Source of the DNA: Cytophagales bacterium
GTDB taxonomy: Bacteria > Bacteroidota > Bacteroidia > Cytophagales > Spirosomataceae
Length of the DNA stretch: 64,000 nt
Direction: 5' to 3'
NCBI GenBank assembly: GCA_004292855.1
Contig: RDXN01000045.1
Coordinates: 43,492 to 107,491, forward strand
The notes under the pieces were generated by a model. The model was given only the letters and a program-made list of their open reading frames with translations. It had not been told where the DNA came from and ran no database searches. The position numbers and the translations under genes were made by a program. Positions 41,033-52,751 of the stretch are shown here, one piece after another (positions within the stretch are counted from its first letter, which is position 1; the number at the start of each line of letters is the position of its first letter).

Positions 41033-43501
41033 TTGCTATCTCGCCTTCTCAGTATTTGTCTAACTTGGCTCTCCACGCAGCTCTGTTTGGGGCAAACCGG
41101 GCTTTCTGGGCGCGTGCTCGACCATACCAACGGTCAACCAATCCCGTTCGTCAGTATTGCTCTGTACAAAACAACCGATTCAGTGGCTGTAGCGGGAGCC
41201 ATCACCGATAGCACCGGTCGCTTTGTGATGACTGATCTCCGCGAGGGACAATATCGACTAACGACGTTTTTTGTGGGCTATAAAAGCCTGACAGTCAACC
41301 CCCTCCAACTGATCCGAAACCAACCGCTGGACCTCCCTCCTATCCGGCTCGTGACCGACTCGCGGGTTCTGGATGAAGTTACAGTAAACGGTCAACGAGC
41401 CAACGTAGCCGTTCAGGCTGACCGGCAGGTGTACCGAGCCGCACAATTTCAGGGGGCTGTGGGTGGGACCGCCACCGACGTGCTCAAAAACCTACCCGGC
41501 ATCAGCGTCAACGCTGAGGGTGAGGTGAACCTGCGGGGAAGCAACGGATTTCTGGTGTTGCTGAACGGTAAGCCCGTACAGGCCAATGCGGGCACGTTGC
41601 TGAATCAATTACCAGCCAACAGCATTGAATCGGTTGAGGTGATTACGACGCCCTCGGCTCGCTACGACCCCGATGGCAAAGCGGGCATCATTGCCATCAC
41701 GACCAAAAAAGGAGTCGATACCGGCTGGTCGGGGGTGGCAAATGGGTTGGCGGGATTGCCAAGTCTGTATGCGTTTGACAACGCCCGGAATCCAGTACGG
41801 TTTGGGGCCGATATTACCCTGAATTATCGCTCAACGCGGTGGGATTTAACCCTCAGCACAGCGTATTTGCGCAACGACATTGCCGGTCGGCGCGAGGGCG
41901 ACGTGAGCACGAGCAACGACCGTTTTTCTACAAGGTTCCCGTCGGTGGGCGAGCGAAGTTTTGATCGGCACACGCTAACCAATCGACTCGCAATCAACTA
42001 CATGCCGAACAAACAAACGGTGTGGTCGGCGGGGATGTATTACGGAAACCGGACCGAATACCGCGTTGCTGACCTGCTCTATACTAACCAAACGACCGAT
42101 CTGGCAACGGGGCGGGTGGTACGGGCGTTGTCGTATTTCAACGCCAATCTGGTGAAAAAACGGGGGCAGTTTTTCACCACCAACCTCGACTACGCGCACA
42201 CCTTTGCAAACAAGTCGACCCTGAATGCGGGTGTGTTTTATGAGTACGATTTCATAGACGGATTCACACGCAACCTGAACCGAAACCGCACCGACGCCCG
42301 CGACACGCTTCAGTACACACTGACTACCACCAACCGCCCGTTGCGCACCCTCCGCGCCAACCTCGACTGGGCGGTTCCGATTGCCGACGGGCGTCTGGAA
42401 GTGGGCTACCTGTACCGAAATGGGCAAGACGACGGGGGGTTTCTGTACCAAAATCAAAACGGCAATCGGGCACCGTTGCAGACTATCCGGGCGTTTACGG
42501 GCGAGGTACTTGTCGACAATGTCATCCACGGACTGTACGGACAATTCGGACGAAAAACAAAGTTTTGGGACTACACGGCGGGGTTGCGATACGAAAATTC
42601 AGTTCGGCGGGTGCGAATTTACCCCGCCGGACAAGCGTTCGATTTGGTGCTTAACAATCTGTTTCCGAGTGCCAACGTCGCCTGGCGACCCAACACCGAC
42701 TGGCAGTTTCGGGCGGGCTACAGCCGTCGGGTTCAACGGGCGAGCAACTTCGCGCTCAACCCCCTCCCCGAACGCGAACACTCCGAAACCCTCGAACAGG
42801 GCGACCCCAATCTGCTCCCCGAATTTGTGGGCTTGTCGGAACTAAGCGCGAGCCGTACGATGGGGCGGCATACGCTGTTGGCCACGCTCTACCATCAGTC
42901 GATTCGGAACATCGTCAACCGCGTCAACAGCGTGTATGCGGACACGATTCTGAACCGAATTTTCACCAACGCGGGCCTGGCGCAACGGCTAGGCGTGGAG
43001 CTAGCTGCCGATTTGCAGTTGACCAAAACCTGGAAGCTGTTTGCGGGCGGCAATCTGTACAACTATCGACTGGCCGGGCAATTGTTTCAGAACTCTGTGC
43101 GGTTCAACAATCGGGCGGTGGTGTATTCGTTCAACCTCAACACGAGCCTACAACCAACGTCTACCCTAACCCTACAGGCTAGCCTGAACTACCTCTCGCA
43201 ACGCATCACGGCGCAAGGCGAGGATTCGCGTTTCCTGACGCCCAATCTGTCGCTCAAAAAAACCTTCCTGAAAAACCGGCTTACGCTACTGGCGCAGTGG
43301 CAAAACGTGGGGCTTGGCTTCCTGCCGACCAACGAGCAGCGCATCACCACGCGAGGCACCTCCATGCCGGGGGTCGATTTCTTCACCACCACCAACTACA
43401 TTCAGGAAAAGGACATGCTATTGCTGACGGTCAGCTACAGTTTCCGCCCGTTGAGCAAAACCGCTAAACTGCCCGTCAGCGAGGGCGAAAAAGAGTTTTA
43501 G
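41033..43501 (+). CDS. TonB-dependent-receptor-like outer-membrane protein with CarboxypepD_reg domain
   Basis: An 822-residue protein. Signal-like start, then a carboxypeptidase-regulatory-like domain (about 22-105, SGRVLDHTNGQPIPFVSIAL). Next comes a plug (about 125-230, TATDVLKNLPGISVNAEGEVNLRG, SIESVEVITTPSARYDPDG) and a large C-terminal barrel of the OMP_b-brl_3 type. A TonB box is not obvious. The start is uncertain: TTG 41033 fits, and no ATG is in frame. It should transport or bind an unknown ligand. Its last codons overlap the convergent dapA by 4 nt. It may be expressed separately from the genes at 38-41 kb because a terminator lies between. Confidence 0.88.
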   Translation: MLSRLLSICLTWLSTQLCLGQTGLSGRVLDHTNGQPIPFVSIALYKTTDSVAVAGAITDSTGRFVMTDLREGQYRLTTFFVGYKSLTVNPLQLIRNQPLDLPPIRLVTDSRVLDEVTVNGQRANVAVQADRQVYRAAQFQGAVGGTATDVLKNLPGISVNAEGEVNLRGSNGFLVLLNGKPVQANAGTLLNQLPANSIESVEVITTPSARYDPDGKAGIIAITTKKGVDTGWSGVANGLAGLPSLYAFDNARNPVRFGADITLNYRSTRWDLTLSTAYLRNDIAGRREGDVSTSNDRFSTRFPSVGERSFDRHTLTNRLAINYMPNKQTVWSAGMYYGNRTEYRVADLLYTNQTTDLATGRVVRALSYFNANLVKKRGQFFTTNLDYAHTFANKSTLNAGVFYEYDFIDGFTRNLNRNRTDARDTLQYTLTTTNRPLRTLRANLDWAVPIADGRLEVGYLYRNGQDDGGFLYQNQNGNRAPLQTIRAFTGEVLVDNVIHGLYGQFGRKTKFWDYTAGLRYENSVRRVRIYPAGQAFDLVLNNLFPSANVAWRPNTDWQFRAGYSRRVQRASNFALNPLPEREHSETLEQGDPNLLPEFVGLSELSASRTMGRHTLLATLYHQSIRNIVNRVNSVYADTILNRIFTNAGLAQRLGVELAADLQLTKTWKLFAGGNLYNYRLAGQLFQNSVRFNNRAVVYSFNLNTSLQPTSTLTLQASLNYLSQRITAQGEDSRFLTPNLSLKKTFLKNRLTLLAQWQNVGLGFLPTNEQRITTRGTSMPGVDFFTTTNYIQEKDMLLLTVSYSFRPLSKTAKLPVSEGEKEF

Positions 43502-44394
43502 GCTACTAACTCTAGCAGTTGATCCTGCAACAGAACGGCCCGTTGGCGTTCGCTCAGGCTCTCGGACGCCTTTACCAACGGCAAGCGCACGTGCCCTTCG
43601 ATCAGGCCTAAGATTTCCAGAATGCTCTTGACACCCACGGGGTTACCCTCTTCATACAGTAGCGGATCGATACGCAAAAAGTGCGTTAGTTCGCGGGCAG
43701 CAAACTGAAAATCACCCCGCAAAGCCGCGTCGACCAACCCGCAGAATCGGGCCGGGAACGCGTTGGCAATCACCGACATAACCCCTACCCCACCAATGCT
43801 GATAATGGGTACACCTTGCACGTCGTCGCCCGAAATGAGCAGGAAATCGTCGGGCTTGTCGCGGGCGATTTCCATACACTGCTCAATGATGCACGAGGCC
43901 TCTTTCACCCCAATAATGTTCGGATGCTCGGCCAGTGTGCAAACGGTTTCGGCAGTCATGTTGATGCCGGTGCGGGGCGGAATGTTGTAGAGAATAACTG
44001 GCACAGGGGAGGCATCGGCAATGCGCGTAAAATGCTCGATCACCCCCCGTTGGCCGGGCTTATTATAGTACGGACAAACCGACAAGATAGCGTCGACGCC
44101 CTCCAGATTGGTTTCTTTGAGATAACTGACAATTTCGGGGGTCACGTTGCCGCCCACGCCGTAGACGATGGGCAGGTTTTTGGGGTTGTTCTCCCGCAGA
44201 TAGTCGAGCAACTGTTTCTTCTCCGCTTTCGTCACCGTCGGCGATTCGCCGGTAGTGCCCTGTAGCACGATGTAACGCACGCCCCCCTCGGAAACGTGTT
44301 GGATAACGCGGCCAAAGCCGTCGAAATCAATAGTTTGATCGGCGTTAAACGGGGTGACAATGGCCACACCGACGCCGTGAAAGCGACTATTCAT
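43498..44394 (-). CDS. dapA: 4-hydroxy-tetrahydrodipicolinate synthase
   Basis: A 298-residue class I aldolase that condenses pyruvate with aspartate semialdehyde, the first step toward diaminopimelate and lysine. Key residues are visible: LQGTTGES (45-51), Tyr136 in YNIPPRTG, Arg141, and the Schiff-base Lys164 in GVKEAS. Length is normal. It follows ligA after 38 nt on the same strand and is probably co-transcribed. It supplies the peptidoglycan precursor that MurE and then the murF-alr product use. Confidence 0.96.
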   Translation of the reverse strand: MNSRFHGVGVAIVTPFNADQTIDFDGFGRVIQHVSEGGVRYIVLQGTTGESPTVTKAEKKQLLDYLRENNPKNLPIVYGVGGNVTPEIVSYLKETNLEGVDAILSVCPYYNKPGQRGVIEHFTRIADASPVPVILYNIPPRTGINMTAETVCTLAEHPNIIGVKEASCIIEQCMEIARDKPDDFLLISGDDVQGVPIISIGGVGVMSVIANAFPARFCGLVDAALRGDFQFAARELTHFLRIDPLLYEEGNPVGVKSILEILGLIEGHVRLPLVKASESLSERQRAVLLQDQLLELVA

Positions 44395-44432
44395 GTGTAT
44401 TCAAGCAGAGAAAATAACCCTAAAGGTACGGC

Positions 44433-46559
<2,127 letters not shown>

Positions 46560-46671
46560 TTAGACGTTGGGAAACGGACCGGAGTCCGGCGTCCGAAAGT
46601 TCAGCAAAAAAAGTTAGCTTTACAGCGGGTCTAAAGCTGCGTACGTTCCTGGGGCAATTCGCATGAAACGA

Positions 46672-46679
46672 CAAAATTA
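46672..46679 (-). promoter_or_regulatory. -7 box TAATTTTG for ligA
   Basis: On the minus strand TAATTTTG, about 137 nt before the ligA ATG. Directly beside it at 46683-46694 is a perfect 12-nt palindrome CCAACGCGTTGG, which sits where a -33 region or an operator would be. Confidence 0.5.
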
Positions 46680-46712
46680 CCCCCAACGCGTTGGCGACTT
46701 TATTATCGAGCT

Positions 46713-47387
46713 ATGAATCAACCCCTTATTGCCCCGTCTATTCTGGCAGCCGACTTTGCGAATTTACAACGCGACGTCGAAATGATTAATCGCAGTGAAG
46801 CCGACTGGTTTCATATCGACATTATGGACGGCGAATTTGTTCCGAATATCTCCTTCGGCTTTCCGGTTTTGGAGGCCATCCGGCAACACGCGCAAAAGCC
46901 CCTCGATGTTCACCTGATGATTGTGCAACCCGACCGCTATCTGGAGCAATTTGCCAGGGCCGGGGCCGCTACCATCACCGTGCATTACGAAGCCTGTACG
47001 CATCTACACCGCACCCTCACCCGCATTCGCGAATTGGGTTGCCGCGCCGGGGTGGCTCTGAACCTGCAAACGCCCGTCACAGCTCTGGAAGACATTATCG
47101 ACGCGTTCGATCAGGTTCTGGTGATGACGATAAACCCCGGTTTTGGGGGCCAAAAACTCGTTCACTCATCCATCACGAAGGTGCAAAAAATGCGCCAACT
47201 GCTCACGCAGCATCGAAGCCCTGCCTTGATTGAAGTCGATGGGGGTGTCGATCTCGATACGATCACGAGCCTTGCGCAGGCCGGTGCCGACGTGTTTGTG
47301 GCGGGTACGTCCGTCTTCAAAGCTGCCGACCCATTACAGGCCATTCAGGACTTAAAACAACGTCCTTCTCAAACGCCTTTCATTTAA
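46713..47387 (+). CDS. rpe: Ribulose-phosphate 3-epimerase
   Basis: A 224-residue TIM-barrel enzyme interconverting ribulose 5-phosphate and xylulose 5-phosphate in the pentose phosphate pathway. Seen motifs are IAPSILAADF at the N-terminus, WFHIDIMDGEFVPNI with the metal His and Asp, DVHLMI, VMTINPGFGGQ, IEVDGGV and FVAGTSVF. Start and length are normal. It is followed 41 nt later by the alpha-amylase gene and diverges from ligA. Confidence 0.96.
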   Translation: MNQPLIAPSILAADFANLQRDVEMINRSEADWFHIDIMDGEFVPNISFGFPVLEAIRQHAQKPLDVHLMIVQPDRYLEQFARAGAATITVHYEACTHLHRTLTRIRELGCRAGVALNLQTPVTALEDIIDAFDQVLVMTINPGFGGQKLVHSSITKVQKMRQLLTQHRSPALIEVDGGVDLDTITSLAQAGADVFVAGTSVFKAADPLQAIQDLKQRPSQTPFI

Positions 47388-47428
47388 CCTACACTTCACA
47401 TCAACGATTTATTTTGCGACCAACCTGT

Positions 47429-48841
47429 ATGACAAAGTGTTTGATGGCCAGCGTATTAGGCCTATTAATTTTAACCGGAGCCTGCCGCAACCAAGCTCAA
47501 AATACCCAGAGTGGTGCAACTGGCCCAGCCGACAGTACGTCGTCGGCACAGGCTCCTCCTGCTCCCGACTGGGCTAAAAACGCGACGATCTACGAGGTAA
47601 ACACCCGGCAATTTTCGAAAGAGGGGACCTTCAAAGCCGTTACCGCACAGTTGCCCCGTCTGAAAGAGATGGGCGTCGATATTGTGTGGCTAATGCCCAT
47701 TTATCCGATCAGTCAGAAAAACAAAAAAGGGTCGTTGGGTAGCCCCTACGCCATTGCCGACTACACCGCCGTGAACCCCAGCTACGGCACGCTGGCCGAT
47801 TTCAAAACGCTGGTGCAACGGGCACACGGGCTGGGCATGAAAGTAGTGCTCGACTGGGTAGCCAATCATACCGGCTGGGACCATAAGTGGGTGACACAAC
47901 ACCCGGACTATTACACGCTCGTGAAGGGCAAAATGACCACGCCCATTGACCCCTCCAACGGTAAACCCACCGATTGGACCGACGTGGCCGATCTCAACTA
48001 CGACAATCCGAACCTGCGCAAAGCCATGACCGACGCTATGGCGTTCTGGCTTCGCGAGTGCGACATCGACGGGTTCCGGTGCGACGTGGCCGGGTTCGTA
48101 CCCAACGATTATTGGGCCGAAGTTCGCCCGGCTCTCGACAAAGTGAAGCCCGTGTTTATGCTTTCGGAATGGGAGGCTGAACCGGCGCACTTCAAGAGTT
48201 GCTTCAATATGACCTATGGTTGGGGGATGCACACCGTCATGAAAGCCGTGGCGCAAGGAGCCAAACCCGCCACCGTGATCGACTCCATGATGACGTTGAA
48301 CCGCCAACGGTTCCCGGCCTGGTACTACCAAATGCAGTTTACGCAAAACCACGACGAGAACACCTGGAACGGTACGCTTAAGGAATCGTATCGCGACGGA
48401 GCCGATGCGTTTATTGTGTTGTGCAGCACGCTTGAGGGTATGCCGCTTGTGTACAACGGCATGGAGTCGAACCTGAACAAACGGCTGGCTTTTTTCGAAA
48501 AGGATTCAATTGAGTGGGGCAACTATGCCAAAACCGACTTTTTTAAGTCGTTGCTGACGCTCAAGCACCGGAATCGGGCACTCTGGAACGGTGAAGCGGG
48601 CGGCAAAGCGATCAAAATTCCCACTGGCGACGATGCGCGGGTGTACGCCTTCTACCGGCAGAAAGACAGTGACCGCGTAACGGTGATTTTGAACCTGTCG
48701 GGCGTTCCGGTAACAACTCGGCTTGAAGGAGCGGGCTACGAGGGTACGTTTATGGAGATATTTACGCGTACGTCGTCGGAGGTTAAACCCGGTATTAGCG
48801 TGACGTTGAAGCCCTGGGAATACCGGGTTTACACGAACTAG
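47429..48841 (+). CDS. Alpha-amylase family (GH13) lipoprotein
   Basis: 470 residues from ATG 47429; a TTG at 47414 is the alternative. The lipobox LTGAC makes Cys19 the likely lipidated residue, so the enzyme is membrane-bound and faces the periplasm or surface. The GH13 barrel shows YEVNTRQFS, WLMPIYPIS, VVLDWVANHT, the nucleophile Asp in DGFRCDVAGF (near 218), the acid/base Glu in LSEWEAE (near 246) and QNHDEN (near 308). A C-terminal beta-domain follows. It should cleave alpha-glucans, with exact specificity unknown. It lies directly downstream of rpe and ends the group. Confidence 0.93.
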   Translation: MTKCLMASVLGLLILTGACRNQAQNTQSGATGPADSTSSAQAPPAPDWAKNATIYEVNTRQFSKEGTFKAVTAQLPRLKEMGVDIVWLMPIYPISQKNKKGSLGSPYAIADYTAVNPSYGTLADFKTLVQRAHGLGMKVVLDWVANHTGWDHKWVTQHPDYYTLVKGKMTTPIDPSNGKPTDWTDVADLNYDNPNLRKAMTDAMAFWLRECDIDGFRCDVAGFVPNDYWAEVRPALDKVKPVFMLSEWEAEPAHFKSCFNMTYGWGMHTVMKAVAQGAKPATVIDSMMTLNRQRFPAWYYQMQFTQNHDENTWNGTLKESYRDGADAFIVLCSTLEGMPLVYNGMESNLNKRLAFFEKDSIEWGNYAKTDFFKSLLTLKHRNRALWNGEAGGKAIKIPTGDDARVYAFYRQKDSDRVTVILNLSGVPVTTRLEGAGYEGTFMEIFTRTSSEVKPGISVTLKPWEYRVYTN

Positions 48842-48870
48842 CGGCTGTCGAACACAGCTTTTCGGCTGTC

Positions 48871-49053
48871 TTAACTCATGGACACGGGCACCGGTATACG
48901 CCCAACGGGTGTGTATCGGGCCAACAGCCGAAACAGGCTGTACGGAATAAAAAGCAGTACAACAACGGCCACAAATAGAATGACCGTCAGAATACCCAAA
49001 AGCAGGGCATAAGGTGTGGAACTGAGCCGTTTGAGTAGTAACTTCGATTTCAT
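48871..49053 (-). CDS. Small single-span membrane protein, unknown
   Basis: A 60-residue protein with a basic N-terminus (MKSKLLLKRLSS) and one strong hydrophobic segment (about 15-42, YALLLGILTVILFVAVVVLL). A short basic tail follows (FRLLARYTPVGRIPVP). The basic ends and the hydrophobic core suggest a real membrane peptide rather than chance, but no family is recognised. It converges on the GH13 gene with a spacer of 29 nt. Confidence 0.5.
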   Translation of the reverse strand: MKSKLLLKRLSSTPYALLLGILTVILFVAVVVLLFIPYSLFRLLARYTPVGRIPVPVSMS

Positions 49054-49219
49054 ACGCTACTAAAAGTTGATGATGTTGATAGGGTCAATTTTCATGCCAA
49101 TTCTATCTCATATAATACTAGAGTCAATATAGCGATTAACAGTTGTAAAGGCGCATCTTTATTTTTCGGTTTTCTGCGCCAATTTTCCCTTCACTCGTCT
49201 AATTAATTGATAGTGAACA

Positions 49220-51892
49220 ATGAACCTAAACCACTTCCTATTTATTGGTCTGCTTTTTTTGTCGACTACTCTTAGGGCAACACCCCCTACTGGCGAGCAG
49301 CTCTACCAAACTCGCTGCGCCGTTTGTCACACAGGTTCAGTAGCCGAAGCTCCCCGATTTGAAGCTCTACAACTGCTCTCGTCCGACGCCATTGTAACGG
49401 CCCTGCAAACGGGCGTCATGAAAACGCAGGGGGCCAGCCTAACGCCCGACGAACGTCGATTAATAGCCGATTACATTTCCAAACTACCTAAGACCACCAC
49501 TGCTATTTCGGGGCAGTGCGCTCAACCAACAACCGCCCGTTTGTCGAAACCACAAATCAGTTCGTGGGGCATGGGATTGAACAACGCCCGGTACATTAAC
49601 GCACCGGACCTAAAAATTACACCTAAAAATGTCGGCAAACTAACCCTTACCTGGGCCTTTGCCTTCCCCGACGCAACCCGCGCCCGTGCGCAGCCGACGG
49701 TTGTGGGCAACACGCTCTTTACGGCCTCGCAGCACGGCCTCATCTACGCCCTCGACATCCAAACGGGTTGCATTCGCTGGACGTTTCAGGCCGACGACGA
49801 GGTACGGAGTGCGATTGTCGTAGGCACCGACGCCAAAGGGTTGGCCAATCGGCTCTATTTCAGCGATTTCAAAGCGACCGTTTACGCCCTCGACCTGAAC
49901 ACCCGCCAACTCCTTTGGAAACGGCGCGTTGACGACCACGCGCAGGCAACCATCACGGGCACGTTAGCCCTGCACGAAGGGCGGCTGTACATCCCGGTGT
50001 CGTCGGTAGAGGTGATTGCGGCCTACACGCCTACGTATGCCTGTTGCACGTTTCGCGGTTCGGTGGTGGCCCTGAATGCGGGCGATGGGGCCGTTGCCTG
50101 GAAAACCTACATGACCGACGAACCCACCCCGCAGGCCAAAAACACGGCGGGGGTGCAGAACTACGGTCCATCGGGGGCACCCGTCTGGTCAAGCCCCACC
50201 ATTGACCTCAAGCGGGGCATGTTGTACGTGGGTACGGGCGAAAATTACACTCGACCTGCCACTCGCACCAGCGATGCTATCGTGGCTCTTTCGCTCAAAA
50301 CCGGGGCTATTGGGTGGGTGCAACAGACCGTTTCGGGAGATGCCTGGAACGCGGGTTGTACCCCGCCCCTCGGCCCCAATTGCCCCGACCGGCACGGTCC
50401 CGACTATGATTTTGGCGCACCGCCTATACTGGTGAGCCGCCCCGGCCAACCCGACCGGATTCTGGCGGGTCAGAAATCGGGCAAGGTTTTCGCACTCGAC
50501 CCCGACCAGCAAGGAGCCATCGTTTGGCAACGGCAGGTGGGGCGTGGGGGCATTATGGGCGGTGTTCACTGGGGCATGGCAAGCGATGGTCAAACGCTCT
50601 ATGTACCGATCAACGACCACAGCGTGTGGCCCGAAGACCGCGACAAACCCACGCAGGCTGGCTTGCACGCGCTCGACATTGCCGACGGGTCGGTACGGTG
50701 GTCGCAATTAGGGGTAAACCGCTGTGGCGACGTAAAGTGGCAGTGTTCGCCGGGCCTCTCGGCTCCGGTTACGCTGGTGCCGGGTTTGGTGTTGGGTGGT
50801 TCGCTCGATGGCATGCTCCATGCCTACAACAGTACCGACGGAAAGGTGCTTTGGGAATACGACACCAACCGCGATTTTAAGGCAGTCAACGGTGTCAAGG
50901 GATTTGGCGGCACCATCGACTCAGCAGGGCCGGTAGTGGTTGGCGATCAACTGTTTGTAAACTCCGGCTATGCCAAATTTGGCGAGAAAGCCGGGAACGT
51001 GCTACTGGCGTTCAAAATCAATCCCTCGTCGGTTACGGGAATCCGGCAGGTGGGTTTGTCGGTGCGCAACCTCGACAAATCGGTGAAATTCTATCAGGCT
51101 GTAACGGGCATGCAGGTCGCTGAACGAACGCGTATTGACAAACCCGTCGCGGCCGAGACCGAAGCGGGTTTTGCGCATGCATCGCGCTCGGTGGCCGTAT
51201 TGAAAAGCCAAAACGCCCAAATTGAACTGGTGCAGTTCGACGGAGCCGACAAGCAACCCTCTTACACGATGCCGGTGCCGGGTCCGGGTATTACGCACGT
51301 GTGCTACCAGTCGCCTGCTACAGTGTCGATTTACAACAAAGTCAAAGCAAACGGGGGTACTGTAGTTAGCCGGGGCACCGAACCCATTGACCGGGGTTTT
51401 GGTATTCGGTATTCGTACCTGCGCGACCCCGAGGGTAACCTGTTCGAGAACGAACAACTCGACAAGCCCCCCTTCGCCGACAGCCTGTGGGTAGCCCACG
51501 TGGCCCTTGTCACGCCTGACATCGACCGGCTCGTGGCGTTCTACAAACAACTGCTCGGCACGGACCCCATCAACCGAATCGACAACATCAAAAACAGCCC
51601 TAAACTCGACGCCATTGCCGATATCGACAGCCTGAAACTCCGGGCTGCCTGGTTTAAAGTAGGTAATACGGTGCTCGAAATCTGGCAGTTTCAGAATCCC
51701 CCCACACCCGTTCCCACAAAACTCGCCCCGTTTAATCGGCCGGGCTATGGGCAAATCGCGTTTTCGGTTGAGAATTTGGCTTCGGAGGCAAGTCGATTGC
51801 GGGCAGGGGGCGTTTCGTTGCTATCAAAACCTGCGAGTAAGATCGTCTACCTCCGCGACCCCGACGGAAATCTGTTGAGTTTGCGGGAGTAA
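49220..51892 (+). CDS. Fusion of cytochrome c, PQQ-type beta-propeller and two VOC (glyoxalase-like) domains
   Basis: 890 residues. A signal peptide (FLFIGLLFLSTTLRA) is followed by a cytochrome c domain with CAVCH (33-37). The propeller (about 110-600) resembles polyvinyl-alcohol-dehydrogenase-type PQQ enzymes (CCTFRGSVVALNAGDGAVAWK, RPGQPDRILAGQKSGKVFALD, YDFGAPPILV). Two VOC modules close the protein: about 605-745 (IRQVGLSVRNLDKSVKFYQ) and about 755-890 (WVAHVALVTPDIDRLVAFYK, YLRDPDGNLLSLRE). The reading frame is continuous across the junction. The first two parts suggest periplasmic alcohol oxidation with electron transfer to the haem; the VOC modules might act on the product. That link is inference. 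Confidence 0.85.
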   Translation: MNLNHFLFIGLLFLSTTLRATPPTGEQLYQTRCAVCHTGSVAEAPRFEALQLLSSDAIVTALQTGVMKTQGASLTPDERRLIADYISKLPKTTTAISGQCAQPTTARLSKPQISSWGMGLNNARYINAPDLKITPKNVGKLTLTWAFAFPDATRARAQPTVVGNTLFTASQHGLIYALDIQTGCIRWTFQADDEVRSAIVVGTDAKGLANRLYFSDFKATVYALDLNTRQLLWKRRVDDHAQATITGTLALHEGRLYIPVSSVEVIAAYTPTYACCTFRGSVVALNAGDGAVAWKTYMTDEPTPQAKNTAGVQNYGPSGAPVWSSPTIDLKRGMLYVGTGENYTRPATRTSDAIVALSLKTGAIGWVQQTVSGDAWNAGCTPPLGPNCPDRHGPDYDFGAPPILVSRPGQPDRILAGQKSGKVFALDPDQQGAIVWQRQVGRGGIMGGVHWGMASDGQTLYVPINDHSVWPEDRDKPTQAGLHALDIADGSVRWSQLGVNRCGDVKWQCSPGLSAPVTLVPGLVLGGSLDGMLHAYNSTDGKVLWEYDTNRDFKAVNGVKGFGGTIDSAGPVVVGDQLFVNSGYAKFGEKAGNVLLAFKINPSSVTGIRQVGLSVRNLDKSVKFYQAVTGMQVAERTRIDKPVAAETEAGFAHASRSVAVLKSQNAQIELVQFDGADKQPSYTMPVPGPGITHVCYQSPATVSIYNKVKANGGTVVSRGTEPIDRGFGIRYSYLRDPEGNLFENEQLDKPPFADSLWVAHVALVTPDIDRLVAFYKQLLGTDPINRIDNIKNSPKLDAIADIDSLKLRAAWFKVGNTVLEIWQFQNPPTPVPTKLAPFNRPGYGQIAFSVENLASEASRLRAGGVSLLSKPASKIVYLRDPDGNLLSLRE

Positions 51893-51901
51893 GTTTTTAA
51901 C

Positions 51902-51942
51902 CACAGAGAACACGGAGTTTTGGCACAGAGGACACAGAGTTT
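51902..51942. repeat. Two direct repeats of a CACAGAG-type word
   Basis: CACAGAGAACACGGAGTTT (51902-51920) and CACAGAGGACACAGAGTTT (51924-51942) differ at two positions. Similar 'ACCACAGAGNACACAGAG' words are, from memory, dispersed in intergenic regions of many bacteria. Confidence 0.6.
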
Positions 51943-52732
51943 ACACTAACCGACTAAAAAACCGGAGTGTGTCAACCAAGTGCTTCTCCCAATAGGGCCA
52001 CTCGTGCCCCCCGGCAAATTCCTCGTACGTATGGGCAATGTTCGCGTTTGTTAGAGCCGCGTGCAACTCGCGATTTGCACCCAAAAGAGAATCTTCAGTG
52101 CCGCAGTCGAACCGAAGGCGGGGCAGGCTATCCTGCGCGAGTTGGTCCCGATTGCGAAGCATAAGCGCGAGTACGGACTCATCGGTGGGGTCGGGCTGGC
52201 GGTAAGCAGTTAATGGCTCCTCGACAAACTGCGCCATCTGATCCAGGTGCGTGATAGACGACAGCCCCGATACAGCCCTAAATCGGTCGGGGTATGTAGC
52301 CCCCAGCCGTAACGCACCAAAGCCTCCCATCGACAATCCCGCCAAAAACAGACTCGACACCGCGCCTGGGCAGGCCGCTGGGACATCGTCGATAATCCAC
52401 CGATCAAATTGATGCCCATCGTGAGGGAGATAGCCACTACCGTCGCCCCAAAGGCCATCGGAGGGCATGGCCAGCCGAAACGGAGTGAATTCGCCCGTGC
52501 TAATCAGTTGGTTGGCGGTGCGGTGGGCACCTCCTTTAAGGCTCCAGGCCCAATGCGAACCATACACCCCATGTAGCAAAATCACCAGCGGAAGCGGCTC
52601 GCTATCAGGCATCCATTCGGGCGACCAAAACGTGATGTCGCCCCGCCCGCGCAAATTGGGCGTTTTTACCGTGACGTAGCGCAGGCCCTCATGCGAAAAG
52701 CGCGGGTCGGAGTGTTCAATCGTTCGGAACAT
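51941..52732 (-). CDS. Alpha/beta-hydrolase esterase (esterase D / tributyrin-esterase-like)
   Basis: 263 residues from ATG 52732; a start at 52777 would overlap the vapC gene. The nucleophile Ser134 is in GLSMGGFGA, with Asp214 (CGTEDSLL) and His243 (GGHEWPYW) completing the triad, and an oxyanion HG at LLHGVYG. No signal peptide is present, so it is cytoplasmic. The fold matches the esterase D/S-formylglutathione hydrolase group, but no evidence points to a specific substrate. It follows the toxin-antitoxin pair after 19 nt on the same strand. The stop codon lies just beside the CACAGAG repeats. Confidence 0.85.
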   Translation of the reverse strand: MFRTIEHSDPRFSHEGLRYVTVKTPNLRGRGDITFWSPEWMPDSEPLPLVILLHGVYGSHWAWSLKGGAHRTANQLISTGEFTPFRLAMPSDGLWGDGSGYLPHDGHQFDRWIIDDVPAACPGAVSSLFLAGLSMGGFGALRLGATYPDRFRAVSGLSSITHLDQMAQFVEEPLTAYRQPDPTDESVLALMLRNRDQLAQDSLPRLRFDCGTEDSLLGANRELHAALTNANIAHTYEEFAGGHEWPYWEKHLVDTLRFFSRLV

Positions 52733-52751
52733 ACTGGAGAACTTCAGTCTT

